A stretch of DNA of 64,000 nt, from contig NZ_FOXQ01000007.1 in the NCBI RefSeq assembly GCF_900115755.1, positions 170,371 to 234,370 on the forward strand, given 5' to 3'. The stretch comes from Parafilimonas terrae. GTDB taxonomy: Bacteria > Bacteroidota > Bacteroidia > Chitinophagales > Chitinophagaceae. The translations under genes were made by a program, and so were the position numbers. The notes beneath the pieces were generated by a model that worked only from the letters and a program-made list of their open reading frames with translations, made no database searches and was not told the origin of the DNA. This document shows positions 45,077 to 54,062 of this stretch, piece after piece. The first letter of the stretch is position 1, and every line of letters begins with the position of its first letter.

Positions 45077-46123
45077 ATGTTAGATAAAGAATCCGTTTCA
45101 TTCAGGGATATTATCAATCAAATAATTACTACTGTAAAATATTTGTTTTCAAAGTGGTTGCTAATTGGAATAATAGCAATTGCAGGTGCTGCAATTGGCA
45201 TTACATATGCAATTACTTCAACACCTACCTATAGTGCAACTTTAAATTTTGTTTTATCCTCACCTACAGCTTCTTCAAATGGCTTAATGGGGCTTGCAAG
45301 CCAGTTTGGGCTTAATTTAGGAACTGATAACAATAATGTTTTTTCGGGAGATAATATAATTGCTTTAATGCAGTCCCGGAGGATGGTTCAAAAAGCCCTG
45401 TTTTTAAAACCTGAGAATGCAAGCAAGCCGCTTTTGGATATTTATATAAAAAATAAAAATCTGGATGAGGTCTGGCAACAAAATGAAAGAACAAAAGGCG
45501 CTTACCCCTATCCCGATGATCCTGCTAAAATGACGGGGATTCAGGATAGCTTATTCAAGATCATTTACAATGACATCCAGGAAAACATGCTTGATGTTTC
45601 AAAACCGGATAATAGCCAAAGCATTTACCAAATTACGACTACATCGCCTAATGATACTCTTTCTTATTACCTTACGAAATACCTTGTTGATGCAACTTCA
45701 TCATTTTATATTGATACCAAAACGAGTGTTGCCAAGCAGAACCTGGATATGTTAATGAAAGAAGCAGACAGCCTAAAAATTATTTTAGGAGGCACTATTA
45801 CTTCAGCCGCATCACAAACAGACCTCACCTTTAATCTGAACCCTGCCTACCAGGTACAGCGATCACCTGCACAACAAAGCCAAGTTAGTGCTTCTGCGTT
45901 AGGGCAGGCTTACGGCCAGGTTTTACAAAACCTCGAATTGGCCAAAATCGCCTTGCAAAAAGAAACACCCCTGTACCAGATAATAGACGAACCAACCCTG
46001 CCTTTAAGCACAGACAAACCAAGTAAGCTTATATCAATTATAGTAGGCGGCTTCTTAGGAGGATTTTTAGCCTGTTGCTATTTAATAGCAGCAAAGGCTT
46101 ATAAAATATTTAAATCAGCCTGA
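45077..46123 (+). CDS. Wzz/chain-length-determinant-like inner membrane protein
   Basis: A 348-residue polysaccharide co-polymerase. TM1 lies at about 27-48 (WLLIGIIAIAGAAIGITYAI) and TM2 near 320-342, enclosing a periplasmic domain with coiled-coil potential (about 205-300). The TPTYSATLNFVLSSPTA segment after TM1 is the Wzz pattern. No BY-kinase domain is fused at the C-terminus. It probably works with the exporter just upstream (31-base gap) and Wzy. Confidence 0.88.
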   Translation: MLDKESVSFRDIINQIITTVKYLFSKWLLIGIIAIAGAAIGITYAITSTPTYSATLNFVLSSPTASSNGLMGLASQFGLNLGTDNNNVFSGDNIIALMQSRRMVQKALFLKPENASKPLLDIYIKNKNLDEVWQQNERTKGAYPYPDDPAKMTGIQDSLFKIIYNDIQENMLDVSKPDNSQSIYQITTTSPNDTLSYYLTKYLVDATSSFYIDTKTSVAKQNLDMLMKEADSLKIILGGTITSAASQTDLTFNLNPAYQVQRSPAQQSQVSASALGQAYGQVLQNLELAKIALQKETPLYQIIDEPTLPLSTDKPSKLISIIVGGFLGGFLACCYLIAAKAYKIFKSA

Positions 46124-46140
46124 TTTTTATTTAAAATATT

Positions 46141-47157
46141 ATGATAGACTTAAGTAATAAAAGCATCCTCATTACCGGCGGTACCGGTTCCTTTGGAAAA
46201 GCCTTTGTAAAAAAAATTTTGAACAAATGGCCAGACATTAAAAGACTTGTTATCTATTCAAGAGATGAGCAGAAGCAGTACCAGATGGGAATGGAATATC
46301 CTCATCAAAAATACCCGCAGGTAAGATTCTTTATTGGTGATGTAAGAGATTTTGAAAGATTGAAAAGGGCCTTAAAAGGCATAGATTATGTAATTCATGC
46401 AGCAGCTATGAAACATGTACCTATTGCCGAGTATAACCCCATGGAGTGCGTGAAAACAAATATTCTCGGTGCAGAAAATATCATCAATGCATGCCTTGAA
46501 ACAAGCGTTGAAAAAGTGGTAGCCTTGTCAACGGATAAAGCTGCGGCACCTATCAATTTATACGGCGCTACAAAACTGGCTTCAGATAAATTATTCATTG
46601 CGGCCAATAATATAAGAGGTACAAATCCTATAAAATTTTCTGTAGTAAGATATGGTAATGTTATGGGTTCAAATGGTTCTGTAATCCCATTTTTTCTCCA
46701 AAAAAGGAAAGAAGGCGTATTACCAATTACAGATCCCAATATGACGAGATTTAATATTTCGCTTGATGAAGGTGTTGATATGGTTTTGCATGCGTTGGAG
46801 ACAGCATGGGGCGGCGAATTATTTGTGCCCAAAATTCCTTCTTACAAAATAACAGATGTTGCAGAGGCTATAGGGCCTAACTGCAAACATGAAATAGTGG
46901 GCATACGCCCGGGCGAAAAAATTCATGAGGAAATGATAACAGCTTCTGATTCTTTCTCAACGTATGACCTGGGTAAATACTATGCTATTCTTCCCCAGTT
47001 ACCCAAGTGGAATATAGCTGACTTTATGAACTTTTTTAAGGCTGTAAAAGTGCCACAAGGCTTTTACTATAATTCAGGTGAAAACAATGAATGGTTAAGC
47101 GTTGATAAAATCAGGCAATTAATTAAGCAGCATGTTGATACCAATTTTAAAGTTTAG
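46141..47157 (+). CDS. pseB: UDP-N-acetylglucosamine 4,6-dehydratase (inverting)
   Basis: First step of pseudaminic acid synthesis: 4,6-dehydration with C5 inversion of UDP-GlcNAc. The 338 residues show the SDR motif SILITGGTGSFGKAFV, the PseB-type HAAAMKHVPIAEYNPMEC (Lys in place of the usual Tyr-Lys context), LSTDKAAAPINLYGATKLASDK and RYGNVMGSNGSVIPFF. It is followed six bases later by pseC. Confidence 0.95.
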   Translation: MIDLSNKSILITGGTGSFGKAFVKKILNKWPDIKRLVIYSRDEQKQYQMGMEYPHQKYPQVRFFIGDVRDFERLKRALKGIDYVIHAAAMKHVPIAEYNPMECVKTNILGAENIINACLETSVEKVVALSTDKAAAPINLYGATKLASDKLFIAANNIRGTNPIKFSVVRYGNVMGSNGSVIPFFLQKRKEGVLPITDPNMTRFNISLDEGVDMVLHALETAWGGELFVPKIPSYKITDVAEAIGPNCKHEIVGIRPGEKIHEEMITASDSFSTYDLGKYYAILPQLPKWNIADFMNFFKAVKVPQGFYYNSGENNEWLSVDKIRQLIKQHVDTNFKV

Positions 47158-47162
47158 AGTAT

Positions 47163-48317
47163 ATGCAGCAGGCAATACCTTACGGTAAGCAATTTATTTC
47201 GGAAGAAGATATAAGGGCTGTTACAGAAACCCTCAAGAGTGATTTTCTTACCCAGGGCCCAAAGATTAATGAGTTTGAAGAAAAATTTGCAGCATATATA
47301 GGTTGCGATTATGCAGTAGCTGTTGCAAATGGCACGGCAGCATTACATTTATCTGCATTAGCATTAAATGTAAACAGCCAATCAAAAGTCATTACTACCC
47401 CAATAACATTTGCCGCTTCGGCAAACTGTGTGCGTTACTGTGGTGGTGAAGCTGTATTTGTTGATATTGATGCTTCAACAGCATTGATTGATATAAATAA
47501 AATAAAAGCTTTACTTAACGCTTCTCCAAAAGGAACTTATGAAGGCATAATTCCTGTTGACTTTGCAGGCCTTCCCGTTAATCTCGAAGCGTTGCACCAG
47601 CTTGCTAATGAATATGGTTTATGGATTATTGAAGATGCATGTCATGCCCCCGGCGGTTACTTTATTGATAGCAAAGGAGTGAAACAAAATTGTGGAAATG
47701 GAGTATATGCTGATCTTGCAATTTTTTCATTTCATCCTGTAAAGCATATTGCCTGTGGTGAGGGAGGAATGATTACAACAAATAATAAGGCTTTATATGA
47801 AAGTCTTTTATTGTTGCGAACACATGGCATTACAAAAGACCATTCTTTGCTGCATGAAAACCATGGCGGCTGGTATTATGAAATGCAGGAGTTAGGATAT
47901 AACTACCGCCTATCAGATATTAATGCGGCGCTTGGCATATCACAGCTCAAACGTGCAGATGAAGGCCTGGAGAAAAGAAAAGCCATTGCAAAAAAATATG
48001 ATGAAGCCTTTGCCAACTCAAGCATTAAAATAATAAAACCCGCAGAAGGCTTCAACCATGCTTATCATTTATATGTAATACAGGTTGAAGACAGAAAAGG
48101 ATTATACGATCATTTAAGACGACATAACATTTTTGCACAGGTACATTACATCCCCATTCCCATGCAGCCCTATTATAAACAATTGGGCTATAATGCAGAA
48201 CATTACCCGAATGCCAATGATTATTACGAAAAATGTTTAAGCATCCCCATGTACCCCACCTTAACAGGCCAGGAGCAGAATTTCGTAATACAAACTATAC
48301 TGGAATTTAATAAATGA
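47163..48317 (+). CDS. pseC: UDP-4-amino-4,6-dideoxy-L-AltNAc transaminase
   Basis: DegT/DnrJ/EryC1-type PLP aminotransferase of 384 residues, second step of the Pse pathway. Motifs: IPYGKQFISEEDIRAVTETL, GCDYAVAVANGTAALHLSALAL, IIEDACHAPGG, and the PLP lysine in FSFHPVKHIACGEGGMI. LGYNYRLSDINAALG is typical of the family. The stop overlaps pseF by four bases. Confidence 0.94.
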   Translation: MQQAIPYGKQFISEEDIRAVTETLKSDFLTQGPKINEFEEKFAAYIGCDYAVAVANGTAALHLSALALNVNSQSKVITTPITFAASANCVRYCGGEAVFVDIDASTALIDINKIKALLNASPKGTYEGIIPVDFAGLPVNLEALHQLANEYGLWIIEDACHAPGGYFIDSKGVKQNCGNGVYADLAIFSFHPVKHIACGEGGMITTNNKALYESLLLLRTHGITKDHSLLHENHGGWYYEMQELGYNYRLSDINAALGISQLKRADEGLEKRKAIAKKYDEAFANSSIKIIKPAEGFNHAYHLYVIQVEDRKGLYDHLRRHNIFAQVHYIPIPMQPYYKQLGYNAEHYPNANDYYEKCLSIPMYPTLTGQEQNFVIQTILEFNK

Positions 48318-49003
48318 GCAACATTGCCATTATACCCGCACGGGGTGGCAGTAAAAGAATCCCCAAAAAGAATATAAAAGGCTTTTTAGGCAAGCCTGTT
48401 ATCGCCTATTCAATTGAAGCTGCTTTGTTAAGCGGTTTGTTTGAAGAAGTGATGGTTTCTACGGATGATGAAGAAATAGCAGCCGTTGCTAAACAATATG
48501 GGGCTACAGTCCCCTTTATGCGTTCGCAAAAAAATGCAGACGATTTTGCTACCTTGAATGATGTGATAGAAGAGGTTTTAGGATCATACAATAATGAAGG
48601 AAAAAAATTTAACAATGGATGCTGCATACTTTCTACTGCGCCATTTGTAACCACAGAAAAATTAAAAGAAGCATATAACCTGTTGTTACAAAAAAAGTTT
48701 GATTCCGTTCGCCCAATAGTAAAATTCAGTTACCCTATACAGCGGGCATTTAAGCTTTCACCAAACAACAGCTTGCAAATGTTTTATCCGGAACATCTCA
48801 AAACACGTTCACAAGACCTTGAGCCGGCCTACCATGATGCAGGCCAGTTTTATTGGTTCAGAACTGACAAGATCCTTACCGGCACAAACAAGGGAGGATT
48901 AATAATAAGCGAAACCGAGGCCCAGGATATTGATACGATTGAAGACTGGGAATTGGCTGAACTTAAATTAAGCATGCTAAGAAACCTTTTTAGAGAAGGA
49001 TGA
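48314..49003 (+). CDS. pseF: Pseudaminic acid cytidylyltransferase
   Basis: Activates Pse with CTP to CMP-Pse. The 229 residues begin with the CMP-NulO synthetase motif IAIIPARGGSKRIPKKNIK and contain YSIEAAL, MVSTDDEEIAAVAKQYGA, and the PIQRAFKL and HDAGQFYWFRTDK segments typical of PseF. Position within pseBC-F supports the specificity for Pse rather than Neu5Ac. Confidence 0.94.
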   Translation: MSNIAIIPARGGSKRIPKKNIKGFLGKPVIAYSIEAALLSGLFEEVMVSTDDEEIAAVAKQYGATVPFMRSQKNADDFATLNDVIEEVLGSYNNEGKKFNNGCCILSTAPFVTTEKLKEAYNLLLQKKFDSVRPIVKFSYPIQRAFKLSPNNSLQMFYPEHLKTRSQDLEPAYHDAGQFYWFRTDKILTGTNKGGLIISETEAQDIDTIEDWELAELKLSMLRNLFREG

Positions 49004-49075
49004 CAATAATTTACAATACCGTTGAAAAATCCTTGCGTTTATAAAAAAAGCCAGGCTTATAAACAAGCATTTTAA

Positions 49076-49906
49076 ATGGAAAGCTACTTTTTTATACCGG
49101 CAGCTAACGAGGCTTTTGTAAAAAACATCAGCAGGCTCTCTGCCGATTATTTTGTATTTGATTTTGAAGATTCAATCAACATAAGCAATATAGATAAGGC
49201 TATTGCTCTTACAAGTAAAATAAATATTTCTGATAATTTTTTTGCAAGGTTTTATTGGAATACGCATGAGCCTGAATTTTCATCTGCCAGTTTGAAAAAA
49301 ATACTCCAGCTCGGATTTAAAAATTTCTTTATTCCTAAATTCAGAACGACAGAAGACCTTGATACGATTTATAACTTATTAAAATCAACCCCTTCATTCA
49401 ACCAGTTTAAGATAGTTTTATTGATTGAAAACGCACAGGCCTTATGTTCTGTTGACAACATTCTTAAAATATATCAACCCTTTGCAGTTGCCTTTGGCAG
49501 CCATGATTATTGTGCAGAAACAGGCATGCTTCATACAGCCGATAATATACAGTGGGCAAGAAATTATTTGCTAAATTTTGGAAAGGCGGCATCTGTTCGC
49601 TGCATAGATGTGGCATCAATGAATATTAAAGATAAACCCGCATTTAAAGAAGAATGCACTGATGCGTTTAATAAAGGTTTTGATGGGAAGGTGCTGATAC
49701 ATCCTATGCAGCTTGAAGTTTTTAATAATACAAAATACTATACCGATGAAGAGCTTGAAGTGGCGCTAAAGGTGAGAGATATTTTAAAACAAAAAGGCGG
49801 CATAGCAAATTTTTCCATTGCTAATATTGATGGCTTGGTTATAGAAAAGCCGCACCTGAACCGCTATTTAAAAATATTGAAAATGGCAAATTATGACACC
49901 GTCTAA
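49076..49906 (+). CDS. CitE/HpcH-type C-C lyase, first copy
   Basis: A 276-residue HpcH/HpaI-type TIM barrel near CitE and malyl-CoA lyases. YFVFDFEDSI, FFIPKFRTTEDLD, VLLIENAQALCSVDNIL (metal Glu region), FGSHDYCAETG (metal Asp region) and the C-terminal DGLVIEKPHLNRY are in family order. The gene overlaps a MaoC-type gene by 14 bases, which in turn overlaps a second CitE-like gene. CoA-ester aldol chemistry (malyl/citramalyl type) is inferred. It is unusual inside a nonulosonic acid locus. Confidence 0.82.
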   Translation: MESYFFIPAANEAFVKNISRLSADYFVFDFEDSINISNIDKAIALTSKINISDNFFARFYWNTHEPEFSSASLKKILQLGFKNFFIPKFRTTEDLDTIYNLLKSTPSFNQFKIVLLIENAQALCSVDNILKIYQPFAVAFGSHDYCAETGMLHTADNIQWARNYLLNFGKAASVRCIDVASMNIKDKPAFKEECTDAFNKGFDGKVLIHPMQLEVFNNTKYYTDEELEVALKVRDILKQKGGIANFSIANIDGLVIEKPHLNRYLKILKMANYDTV

Positions 49907-50363
49907 CCTGGGTAATTATTACGAAGCCTTTGAAACGGGGGCAGTGATTAAACACCAGCTCTCTAAAACAATTTTCGAAAGCGATAATAATTTGTTCAGT
50001 CTTTTAACAATGAACCATCATCCTGTGCATCTTAATACAGATTATTGTAAAGATGAAAAATATGGAACTATACTGGTGGTTGGCACTTTGGTATTCAGCC
50101 TTGTAGTGGGCATAACAGTACCGGATATTAGTGGCAAGGCGATAGCCAATTTAAACTATGAAAATATAGATCACCTTGCGCCTGTTTTTATCGGCGACAC
50201 CATTTATGCCCAAACTGAAATTCTTGAAAAAAGAGATTCCCGCTCTAACCTCGCCGCTGGTATTATTAAAGTGGAAACAATAGCATATAACCAACATGAC
50301 AAACCTGTTCTGCGGTTTAGAAGAAATGTACTTATAAAAAAACAACCGAATGCCGGAAAATGA
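49893..50363 (+). CDS. MaoC-type hydratase, mesaconyl-CoA hydratase-like
   Basis: A 156-residue hot-dog fold enzyme. LLTMNHHPVHLNTDYC corresponds to the MaoC hydratase motif D-x-N-P-x-H, but the catalytic Asp position is Asn here, as in the subgroup associated with CitE-like lyases. VANLNYENIDHLAPVFIGDT-like and SRSNLAAGIIKVETIAYNQ segments also match that subgroup, which includes mesaconyl-CoA/beta-methylmalyl-CoA hydratases. It lies between two CitE-like genes with overlapping ends, suggesting a three-enzyme CoA pathway. The substrate is an inference. Confidence 0.82.
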   Translation: MTPSNLGNYYEAFETGAVIKHQLSKTIFESDNNLFSLLTMNHHPVHLNTDYCKDEKYGTILVVGTLVFSLVVGITVPDISGKAIANLNYENIDHLAPVFIGDTIYAQTEILEKRDSRSNLAAGIIKVETIAYNQHDKPVLRFRRNVLIKKQPNAGK

Positions 50364-51243
50364 TTATATCATGCGAAGCCTCATGTTTGTGCCTGCACAC
50401 AATGAGAAACTTCTGCAAAGCGCCTCGCAAAAAGATGTGGATGTCTTATTGCTCGATCTTGAAGATTCAGTACAGCCTACAGATAATAAGGCAATAGCAA
50501 GAAAAAATATTAAACAAAGGGTTAGTGAAAATTTCTTTGGGGATAAGCTTATTTTCCCAAGAGTTAATGACAGGGAAAGCGGCCAGCTATTAAAAGATGT
50601 AACTGAGCTTACAATTCCAGGCATACATGGCTTTGTATATCCTAAATCAAAAAGTGCCGAAGATGTTTATTTTTTTGATAAACTGCTGGAGACTATTGAA
50701 TATGAAAAAGGCCTGCCTATAGGCACTTATAAAATAATCCCTTTAATAGAAACAACCGCAGCCGTATTAAATGCCGAACAAATCTGCAAAGCATCGCCAA
50801 GGGTAATTGCCATTGCCTATGGCTGTGAAGATTTTATTGCAGATTTAGGCGGCATTCACGACCGCGATGGTAAAAGCCTCTTTACGCCCCGCGCCATTAT
50901 TGCAATGGCTGCAAAAGCATCGAACGTAATTCCCATTGATACGGTTCATATCAACGTGCATGACCTGCAGGAACTTGAAGAAAACCTCAGGCTCGCCAAA
51001 ATATTAGGGTTTGAAGGCATGCTGGTTTTAAACCCGATAGAACTTCCTCTGGTGCATCAATATTTCACTCCCACTGAGGAAGAATTTGAAAATGCCAAAA
51101 CGCTATTGCAGCTTGCAGCGGAAGCTCAGAAAGATGGTAAAGGCGTTGCTGTAATTAATGGAAAATTTATAGGCCCTCCCATGATTATTGCAGCTAAAAA
51201 AGTAATAAGCAGATATGAAAGAATAAAACAAAGACAGGTATGA
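50350..51243 (+). CDS. CitE/HpcH-type C-C lyase, second copy
   Basis: A 297-residue CoA-ester lyase-like protein. MRSLMFVPAHNEKLLQSA is the CitE start (a start at 50371 would begin exactly there). LLLDLEDSVQPTDN, FPRVNDRESG, IIPLIETTAAVLNAEQI (metal Glu), IAYGCEDFIADLGG (metal Asp) and the C-terminal INGKFIGPPMI, equivalent to the DGRMVDAP motif of CitE, are present. It overlaps MaoC by 14 bases and the NeuD-like gene by four. It is more canonical than the first copy. Confidence 0.85.
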   Translation: MPENDYIMRSLMFVPAHNEKLLQSASQKDVDVLLLDLEDSVQPTDNKAIARKNIKQRVSENFFGDKLIFPRVNDRESGQLLKDVTELTIPGIHGFVYPKSKSAEDVYFFDKLLETIEYEKGLPIGTYKIIPLIETTAAVLNAEQICKASPRVIAIAYGCEDFIADLGGIHDRDGKSLFTPRAIIAMAAKASNVIPIDTVHINVHDLQELEENLRLAKILGFEGMLVLNPIELPLVHQYFTPTEEEFENAKTLLQLAAEAQKDGKGVAVINGKFIGPPMIIAAKKVISRYERIKQRQV

Positions 51244-51896
51244 AAAAACTTATAATAATCGGCGGTTATGGCAACGGCTCGGTGGTGCAATCTACAGTTG
51301 AAGATATAAATTCAATAAAACCCACATGGCAATTATTAGGCTTTCTTAATGATAAGGAAGAAGGGCCTATAAACGGTTACCCTGTGCTCGGTAAGATCAA
51401 TAAAGAATCGGTTCAGAAATATCTTGATGATGATAATGTGTACTTTTTTTATACCCTGATTTCTGTAAAGCTTAACTACAAATTCCTGTCCAAGCTTTTA
51501 GATCTTGAAATACCCGAGCAGCGTTTTGCAACTATCATACATCCTACCGCAGTTATTTCCAAATTCGCAAAAATAGGCTATGGCGTATCTATCCAGCCTT
51601 TTGTATCAGTTGGCCCCAATACGGTTATAGGCAACCATGTTCAGGTATATGCACAGGCATTGATAGGGCACGGTGCAAAACTTGACAATTATAGTTATGT
51701 AGCCAACAATGCCTGCATTGGTGCAGATGTGCATTTGCACGAAGGCGCATATATTGGTACTAATGCCACCACCCTTGAATTTATAAAACTGGGAAAGTGG
51801 TCGCTTACAGGCATAGGTTCAGTCGTTTTGAAAGATGTGCCGGATTACGCAAAGGTTGTAGGTAACCCCGCACGTGTAATAGGCAAAGTAGAATAA
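51240..51896 (+). CDS. NeuD/PglD-like sugar acyltransferase
   Basis: A 218-residue protein with an N-terminal Rossmann-like lobe (KLIIIGGYGNGSVV, about 1-95) and a left-handed beta-helix of hexapeptide repeats (about 100-215). HPTAVISKFAKIGYGVSI and LIGHGAKLDNYSYV carry the family's catalytic His region. NeuD acylates sialic acids; PglD and relatives N-acylate UDP-4-amino sugars. Here it could replace PseH, which is not seen in the locus, or transfer the acyl group made by the CitE/MaoC module. It overlaps its neighbours by four and one bases. Confidence 0.85.
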   Translation: MKKLIIIGGYGNGSVVQSTVEDINSIKPTWQLLGFLNDKEEGPINGYPVLGKINKESVQKYLDDDNVYFFYTLISVKLNYKFLSKLLDLEIPEQRFATIIHPTAVISKFAKIGYGVSIQPFVSVGPNTVIGNHVQVYAQALIGHGAKLDNYSYVANNACIGADVHLHEGAYIGTNATTLEFIKLGKWSLTGIGSVVLKDVPDYAKVVGNPARVIGKVE

Positions 51897-52921
51897 TGGC
51901 CACATCAACTTATCTCTTCAGGTTTGATGCAGGCGCACAACATGGCTTGGGCCATTTTTCAAGAAGTATTGCCATTGCAAAACAACTTTTAAACAATAAG
52001 CCCGATGCAGAGATCATTATCCTATCTGCTGCTACTGCTTATATGAGAGAAAAAAAAAACGAGCTTCCTTTCAGAACAATTTTGGTTGATGAAATAAATG
52101 AAAATATAGTTTTAAACTATGTGAAGAACATCAGGCCTGGTGTTCTTTTTTTTGATAAGCTGGAAGAGTTAAATAAAAATACTATTACAGCTTTGCAGGA
52201 TTACACAAAGCTAATTTTGTTTCATAATTACAGCAGGTATGTCACCTGGGCCGATGTTATAATTATGCCGGCAGCACATATAGATATAAATGACCTGCGG
52301 TTTCAACACGTTCCTGATAAAGGGCCTGCTAAAATATATGCCGGGCCGGATTATGTAGTTATGAATGAGGCCGCATTGCAGCTGAGGCCTTTATTTAAAA
52401 TAAGAAATAAAGCCAATACTGTCGCAGTTACTACAGGAGGATCTGATCCCAAAGGCGTAATGATTTCATTGCTTGAAAAAATTGATTTTAAAAAATTTAA
52501 TGATATAAATTTTATTTTTTTTATTGGAGATGATTTTCTTCACAAAGAAAAACTTAACAATTATACCAATATCACCAATGCGAAATTTCTTCCCTTTGAT
52601 ATGAAAGCTATTACAACGTGCGATATAGTTATCTCCACTTTTGGTGTAACCACATACGAATTACTATACACGGGCATGCCGGTAATTAGTGTGGGCCATG
52701 CAGCCACAAATGCAAAAGGCAGTAAATATTTAGCAGCCAACTACAATTGCATTTTGGACATTGGCCATATAGATGATATTAAAGAAAATGAATTGAACAG
52801 CGCTATTAACTTGCTGATACAGGATGCTGATACGAGGGTAAGGCTTCACCAGACAGGCAGGAACCTGATTGACGGCAAAGGCGCTGAACGCGTATGCGAT
52901 ATTATTATGCAACAAAATTAA
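51896..52921 (+). CDS. pseG: UDP-2,4-diacylamino-trideoxy-altropyranose hydrolase
   Basis: Removes UDP to give 6-deoxy-AltdiNAc for PseI. The 341-residue GT-B fold protein starts YLFRFDAGAQHGLGHFSRSI, the PseG N-terminal motif with the catalytic His of G-x-G-H-x-x-R. VTTGGSDPKGVMISLL, LPFDMKAITTCDIVISTFGVTTYELL and GMPVISVGHA are the UDP-binding C-lobe. A run of ten A (52050-52059) encodes EKKN at about codon 52-55. The start shares one base with the previous stop. Confidence 0.9.
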   Translation: MATSTYLFRFDAGAQHGLGHFSRSIAIAKQLLNNKPDAEIIILSAATAYMREKKNELPFRTILVDEINENIVLNYVKNIRPGVLFFDKLEELNKNTITALQDYTKLILFHNYSRYVTWADVIIMPAAHIDINDLRFQHVPDKGPAKIYAGPDYVVMNEAALQLRPLFKIRNKANTVAVTTGGSDPKGVMISLLEKIDFKKFNDINFIFFIGDDFLHKEKLNNYTNITNAKFLPFDMKAITTCDIVISTFGVTTYELLYTGMPVISVGHAATNAKGSKYLAANYNCILDIGHIDDIKENELNSAINLLIQDADTRVRLHQTGRNLIDGKGAERVCDIIMQQN

Positions 52922-52931
52922 ATAGAGGAAT

Positions 52932-53960
52932 ATGCAGATTAGTGAATTAACCTGTAACAATAATAAAGCCTATATAATAGCTGAACTATCAGCCAATCAT
53001 AATAATGATTTTGATCTTGCCGTTAAAACTATTGAAGCGATGGCGGCTGCAGGCGCCGATGCTGTAAAGGTGCAAACATTTAAACCGGAGTCGCTTTCAC
53101 TTAATGTAAACAATGAATTTTTCGGGCCAAAAAAGGATGGGTTATGGAAAGGCTACCGTCCTTACGATTTATATGTTCAGGCTATGATGCCGTGGGAATG
53201 GCAACCGAAACTGAAAGTAATTGCAGAACGGCTGGGCATGGAATTTTTTTCTTCGCCTTTTGATAAAGAAGCTGTTGATTTTTTGGCCGCAATGGATGTT
53301 CCTGCCTATAAAATCGCATCGCTCGAAATAACAGATATTTCCCTAATAAGCCATGCGGCTTCAAAAAGTAAGCCTATCATTATTTCAACCGGCGCAGCAG
53401 GCATAACTGATATTGATCTTGCAGTAGGCGCCTGCAGACAGGCTGGCAACAATGAAATTACTTTATTAAAATGTACTTCAGAATATCCTGCACCTGTGGA
53501 AATGGCAAACCTTGCTACCATACCACATTTAAAACAAACCTTTAATGTTGAGGCAGGTGTTTCAGATCACACCATGGGCTCAACAGTACCGGTAGTTGCT
53601 GTAACTCTTGGCGGCCGGATGGTTGAAAAGCATTTCATCTTGTCAAGAGATTTGGGTGGACCGGATGCGGCATTTTCTATGGAACCTGATGAATTTGCAG
53701 CTATGGTTAAAGCTGTTCATGAAGCAGAGGCTGCTATCGGAAAAATAGATTATGAACTTACGGAGAAAAATAAATTAAGAAGAAGATCGCTTTTTGTAAC
53801 AAAAGATATAAAAGCAGGTGAATTATTAACCAGTTCAAATATAGCGCCACTAAGGCCGGGCTTTGGTTTACATCCTTCCTGTTATTCAAAAGTTATTGGT
53901 AAAAAAGCAAAAGAAGATATTGCAGCAGGCACACCGCTAAGCTGGCAATTGCTGGCTTAA
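52932..53960 (+). CDS. pseI: Pseudaminic acid synthase
   Basis: Condenses the altrose derivative with phosphoenolpyruvate to form Pse. The 342 residues have the NeuB barrel (IIAELSANHNNDFDLAV, FFSSPFDKEAVDFL, YKIASLEITDISLI, LLKCTSEYPAP, SDHTMGSTVPVVAVTLGG) and the C-terminal SAF antifreeze-like domain (RRRSLFVTKDIKAGELLTSSN). It closes the pseG-pseI pair with an 11-base gap. Confidence 0.95.
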   Translation: MQISELTCNNNKAYIIAELSANHNNDFDLAVKTIEAMAAAGADAVKVQTFKPESLSLNVNNEFFGPKKDGLWKGYRPYDLYVQAMMPWEWQPKLKVIAERLGMEFFSSPFDKEAVDFLAAMDVPAYKIASLEITDISLISHAASKSKPIIISTGAAGITDIDLAVGACRQAGNNEITLLKCTSEYPAPVEMANLATIPHLKQTFNVEAGVSDHTMGSTVPVVAVTLGGRMVEKHFILSRDLGGPDAAFSMEPDEFAAMVKAVHEAEAAIGKIDYELTEKNKLRRRSLFVTKDIKAGELLTSSNIAPLRPGFGLHPSCYSKVIGKKAKEDIAAGTPLSWQLLA

Positions 53961-53995
53961 TATCTCGTTTTATATTTACATATAAATAATTCTTA

Positions 53996-54003
53996 TAAAT
54001 TTG
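53996..54003 (+). promoter_or_regulatory. Internal promoter -7 element in the polysaccharide locus
   Basis: TAAATTTG matches TAnnTTTG and starts a 102-base gap before the sialidase-like lipoprotein gene, suggesting a second transcription unit from 54063. Confidence 0.45.
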
Positions 54004-54062
54004 AAGCGAGGGAGCCCCATACTATTTTACTAACATTAAAACTAGCTGAAACGGTAGTTGAC

